This document shows, one piece after another, positions 61,335-64,000 of a stretch of 64,000 nt of DNA; position 1 is the first letter of the stretch; each line of letters opens with the position of its first letter. Source of the stretch: Gonapodya sp. JEL0774 (taxonomy: Eukaryota; Monoblepharomycota; Monoblepharidomycetes; Monoblepharidales; Gonapodyaceae); NCBI GenBank assembly GCA_027604505.1, contig JADIIX010000003.1:124001-188000 (forward strand), given 5' to 3'. The notes beneath the pieces are model-generated. The model saw only the letters and a program-made list of their open reading frames with translations, ran no database searches and was not told where the DNA came from. Both the position numbers and the translations under genes were made by a program.

Positions 61335-62878
61335 ATGACAAAATCCTGGGGTAAGTTCCTGTGATGGCCCATAAAACTCACGCGATGCGTTGCCCGTATT
61401 GAGAGATCAACCGCGCTTCATCTGCAACCCCGCTTCATGTGAACAGACATAGAGAAAGGCGATCTTCCGGCATTCAAGGACTTCCCTCTCGACCCTGCCC
61501 ATCCCCCTCTCGCTGCATGGAGTCTCTGGGGTGAGAAAAGCGCGACAGATTATTGTTTCCTCTCACTTGTTTAACTCATCCGACCTACCGTCGACTCACA
61601 GGTGAAGGTGACCACCTTGGAACTCTCAATCTCCTTACACCATCCAGGGTAAAGGAGGGATCAAAACTCGTTCAATCAGGTGAAGTCTTCCCTCTCAACT
61701 GGGAATTGGAGAAGGTATGCATCTCCGCTAGCAGTGTTTTTCGGACCAGCGTCGGAACCAAATTTGACTTCTTTCGAATCACAGCCCAACCCACCGCTCT
61801 TTCACAGACATGTGCTGAAGCATGAGCAAATTCGAACTGTAGAAAGTCCTGCCGTTTTTGATGACGTGTACAACAACTTCAACACCCAAAGCTCAACCCA
61901 GTGGGATTGTGTCTACCATTTCGCTGGCCACGTCGGGCCTCATGCAGCGGGCCACGCGTTTGAAAATACATTCTATCAGGGACGGAAACCGGAAGGTATT
62001 CTTCCTCATCAACACGGAGAGAAGAAATCGAAACAGTTCCTGATGTCTGTCTGCTCTTAGATGTTCCCAACTTGCCCGGTATTGCCGCTTGGGCTCAGAA
62101 AGGAATCGCTGGGCGCGGAGTTTTGCTGGACTACCGTCGTTGGGCTCTGAAGAACGGGATCGAATATTCTCCGGGAAGCAACCACGAGATCACCCTCGAG
62201 AATCTGAAGAAAGTCGCAGAAGACGAAGGTGTTACCCTCAAAATCGGAGACATCCTGCTCATTCGCTCTGGATGGATCGAGTGGTACGAAAGTCTTTCAG
62301 CGGAGGAGAAAACAGCGTACGCTGCATCTTCAGGTACCGACATACAGATCGTTGGTTTGGAGAACACCATGGAAATGGTACAATGGCTATGGGATTCACA
62401 CTTCGCGGCTGTTGGGGGCGATCAAACGGTAACTTAGATTGAGTCTTTCAGGGATTTCATCACTGGCTTTACGTAATCCTTCCATCCAAACAGGCTCTTG
62501 AGTGCTGTGGTCCCCTTGCCGAAGGAAGCAAGTCCGTTAGGTGGCTTCTTCACTTGCATCTTCTTTCTCAGTGGGGCTCTCCGATCGGCGAGGTAAGACG
62601 CCGGTGGTGCGGAACTACGACTACCGATTGTTCCCTGACATTAGCACTGATTCACCTGCACTGATTCACGTTATAAAAGATGTTTTTCCTCGACAAGCTT
62701 GCGGCAGCTTGCGAAAAGAACAAGAGATGGGAGGTGAGTTGGTCCACTCTTTATGTTTGTTTCTCCTGTCACTATCGGGGATCCAAACACATTCTCGATG
62801 CAGTTCTTCTTCACGTCAGCGCCATTGAACAAGGATCACGGGATTGCGTCGCCGCCGAATGCGTTGGCAATTCTGTAG
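61335..62878 (+). CDS. Cyclase-family metal hydrolase (kynurenine formamidase superfamily)
   Basis: PF04199-type protein, common in fungi. Exons join in phase from Met at 61335: MTKSW, DIEKGDLPAFKDFPLDPAHP, SLWGEGDHLGTLNLLTPSRV, GEVFPLNWELEKPNPPLFHR, QSSTQWDCVYHFAGH, GRGVLLDYRRWALKNGIEYS, GDILLIRSGWIEWYESLSAE, WDSHFAAVGGDQ, then a last exon FFFTSAPLNKDHGIASPPNA. The domain's metal-binding His/Asp are expected around QWDCVYHFAGH. About 13 extra residues (VGPHAAGHAF) follow there compared with the form I remember. Substrate is unknown. Confidence 0.85.
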
Positions 62879-64000
62879 GATAATCCTTTTTGAAGAATTG
62901 AATGGAGGAAGAAATCGTCTTTTGTGTCAAACGAACGCATCTAATAATCAATTCATTGGTACCATTCGGTCCTGTTCGGCTTTCAAACATGGCAACCATC
63001 CTTTTGATTTGATAAACATGTTGTTAAAGACTGCTCCAGCGGATCAAATCAAATCAAAGAACGAACAATGACATATGATGACATTACTGGTGGTGCGCTG
63101 TGCCACAGTTCAACTTCATTTTTTCTCCCCTCCCAACAAATTCTTCTCTCGCAATGTTTCGATTCTTCTCTCGCGAGTTGATTGATACAGCCATCAAGCG
63201 TCTTAGAAAGACCTCGAGTGCACTTTTTGAACTGAGAGCCTTCGCTCATCGCGCCACACGCGAAGAATCGCCCACGAAGCGTAACAAACGGGAGGTTGAC
63301 TGAAAGGTCCCTTCATAAAAGCTTTGGGGAAATTCCTCGGACCGCCGGCAGAGAGTGTCGTCGCTAGTGCGAGTCGCCGTGTAGTCCTGCTTGTCGCTGG
63401 TTGGACTCCTCGTTCCACTGAGACGCCCCGCGGGGGTTGAGTGGTGAGCTCCCGGCTGGGTTATCGGCATGCGTTATTTGGCACACTGGCGTTTGTCATA
63501 CCTGACAGTTATGCGATTGCTGGGATGAGGGTGCTGCCCGCAAGGGATTGCGCTTTCGTCCTGGAAACACAACGAGGATTACTCTCGCAGTGGCGCCCCA
63601 TTTGAATTCTGCTCTCTTGGTCTTTCTTCGTGGCGAAAGCCACAAGACGCACCTTTTTTATTAAAAATAAAACCAATGAAATTCAGAAAAACAAACTACA
63701 AAGGTTCAAGGTTTCTTTTGACAATGCAATGCAGCGCATTCATGGCGTCGACGTAGTTCCACCGCTCTGCCCGACAGTTCTACCAGGATTCCCAATTCTT
63801 CCCCTCAAACACTTACTCTCCAAGCCTGCGTCCACCTGATTTCCACTTTTTATACTCTTCATTCAAGAAAACTGAAGCTACAAAGCTCGATAAATGAGCT
63901 CTGGGCTATATGGCACATTCATGTTCGACTCAGCTCAAAACAGTACCAGACAATGTGTTCAAAAACTCACCCCGCGCAAGATATCGTACCCATGGTGAAC
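62879..64000. other. Right-hand end without a clear gene
   Basis: 1.1 kb. A plus-strand frame at 63100-63303 (basic, RFFSRELIDTAIKRLRKTSS) has no known match. At the very end the minus strand reads HHGYDILRG before a GTGAGT donor near 63973, which may be an exon of a gene lying mostly outside. No repeat or RNA gene was recognised. Confidence 0.4.

Noticed and set aside
63300-63480. GC-rich end region as a possible structural RNA gene
   Set aside because: I could not build a convincing conserved RNA fold or match a known RNA by eye.

Overview
The window reads as nuclear DNA of a fungus. Genes are closely packed on both strands. Most are split by GT-AG introns of about 40 to 100 bases, with a few of 400 to 600. 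The products are typical eukaryotic housekeeping proteins, with no bacterial operons. Two genes narrow the group: a mitochondrial-type MeaB/MMAA GTPase of B12-dependent methylmalonyl-CoA metabolism (10.7-12.5 kb), and MDM34 of the ERMES complex (38.1-41.5 kb). MMAA is rare in Dikarya but kept in early-diverging fungi, so a zoosporic (chytrid-like) fungus is my best guess. This is inference, not proof. Exon structures were spliced by eye from protein continuity and GT/AG signals. Spans are reliable where a family is named; internal exon ends are approximate unless stated.

Layout. 0-4.2 kb: casein kinase II regulatory subunit (runs off the left edge), an enoyl-CoA hydratase-like protein ending in a possible peroxisomal signal, and an orphan. 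4.6-6.4 kb: a secreted protein with an acidic run and nine Gly-Pro-Pro-His repeats, preceded by a TATA box. 6.6-10.5 kb: a Mediator-9-like protein, ARF6 and a fucosyltransferase-like membrane protein. 10.7-16.4 kb: MMAA and a mitochondrial PPR protein. 16.5-17.2 kb: a gene-free stretch with a strong hairpin. 17.2-23.3 kb: p24 cargo receptor, RNA polymerase III subunit RPC11, a large multi-OB-fold protein and orotate phosphoribosyltransferase. 23.5-29.1 kb: aquaporin, mitochondrial oxoglutarate/malate-type carrier and vacuolar aspartic protease. 29.3-37.8 kb: a SANT/Myb-like protein, an orphan, a short-chain dehydrogenase, and poorly understood sequence with one candidate secreted protein. 38.1-48.1 kb: MDM34, a small orphan and an ATP-dependent DNA ligase. 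48.5-57.2 kb: a disordered protein, cyclophilin PPIL3, an ACAD10/11-type phosphotransferase-like protein, SURF4/ERV29, an acyl-CoA thioesterase-like protein and an NAD-dependent epimerase-like protein. 57.4-62.9 kb: an orphan with a cysteine cluster, NAT9, DIM1/TXNL4A and a cyclase-family protein. The last 1.1 kb has no clear gene.

Themes. Several genes serve the secretory path (p24, SURF4, ARF6, vacuolar protease, secreted repeat protein). Others serve mitochondrial and fatty-acid or propionate metabolism (MMAA, crotonase, carrier, thioesterase, ACAD10-like kinase, MDM34, PPR). A third set serves RNA and DNA work (DIM1, PPIL3, RPC11, Mediator, ligase, OB-fold protein). They are ordinary neighbours, not an evident gene cluster. 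I see no transposon, rRNA, CRISPR array or virus-derived gene, and I could not confirm any tRNA by eye.
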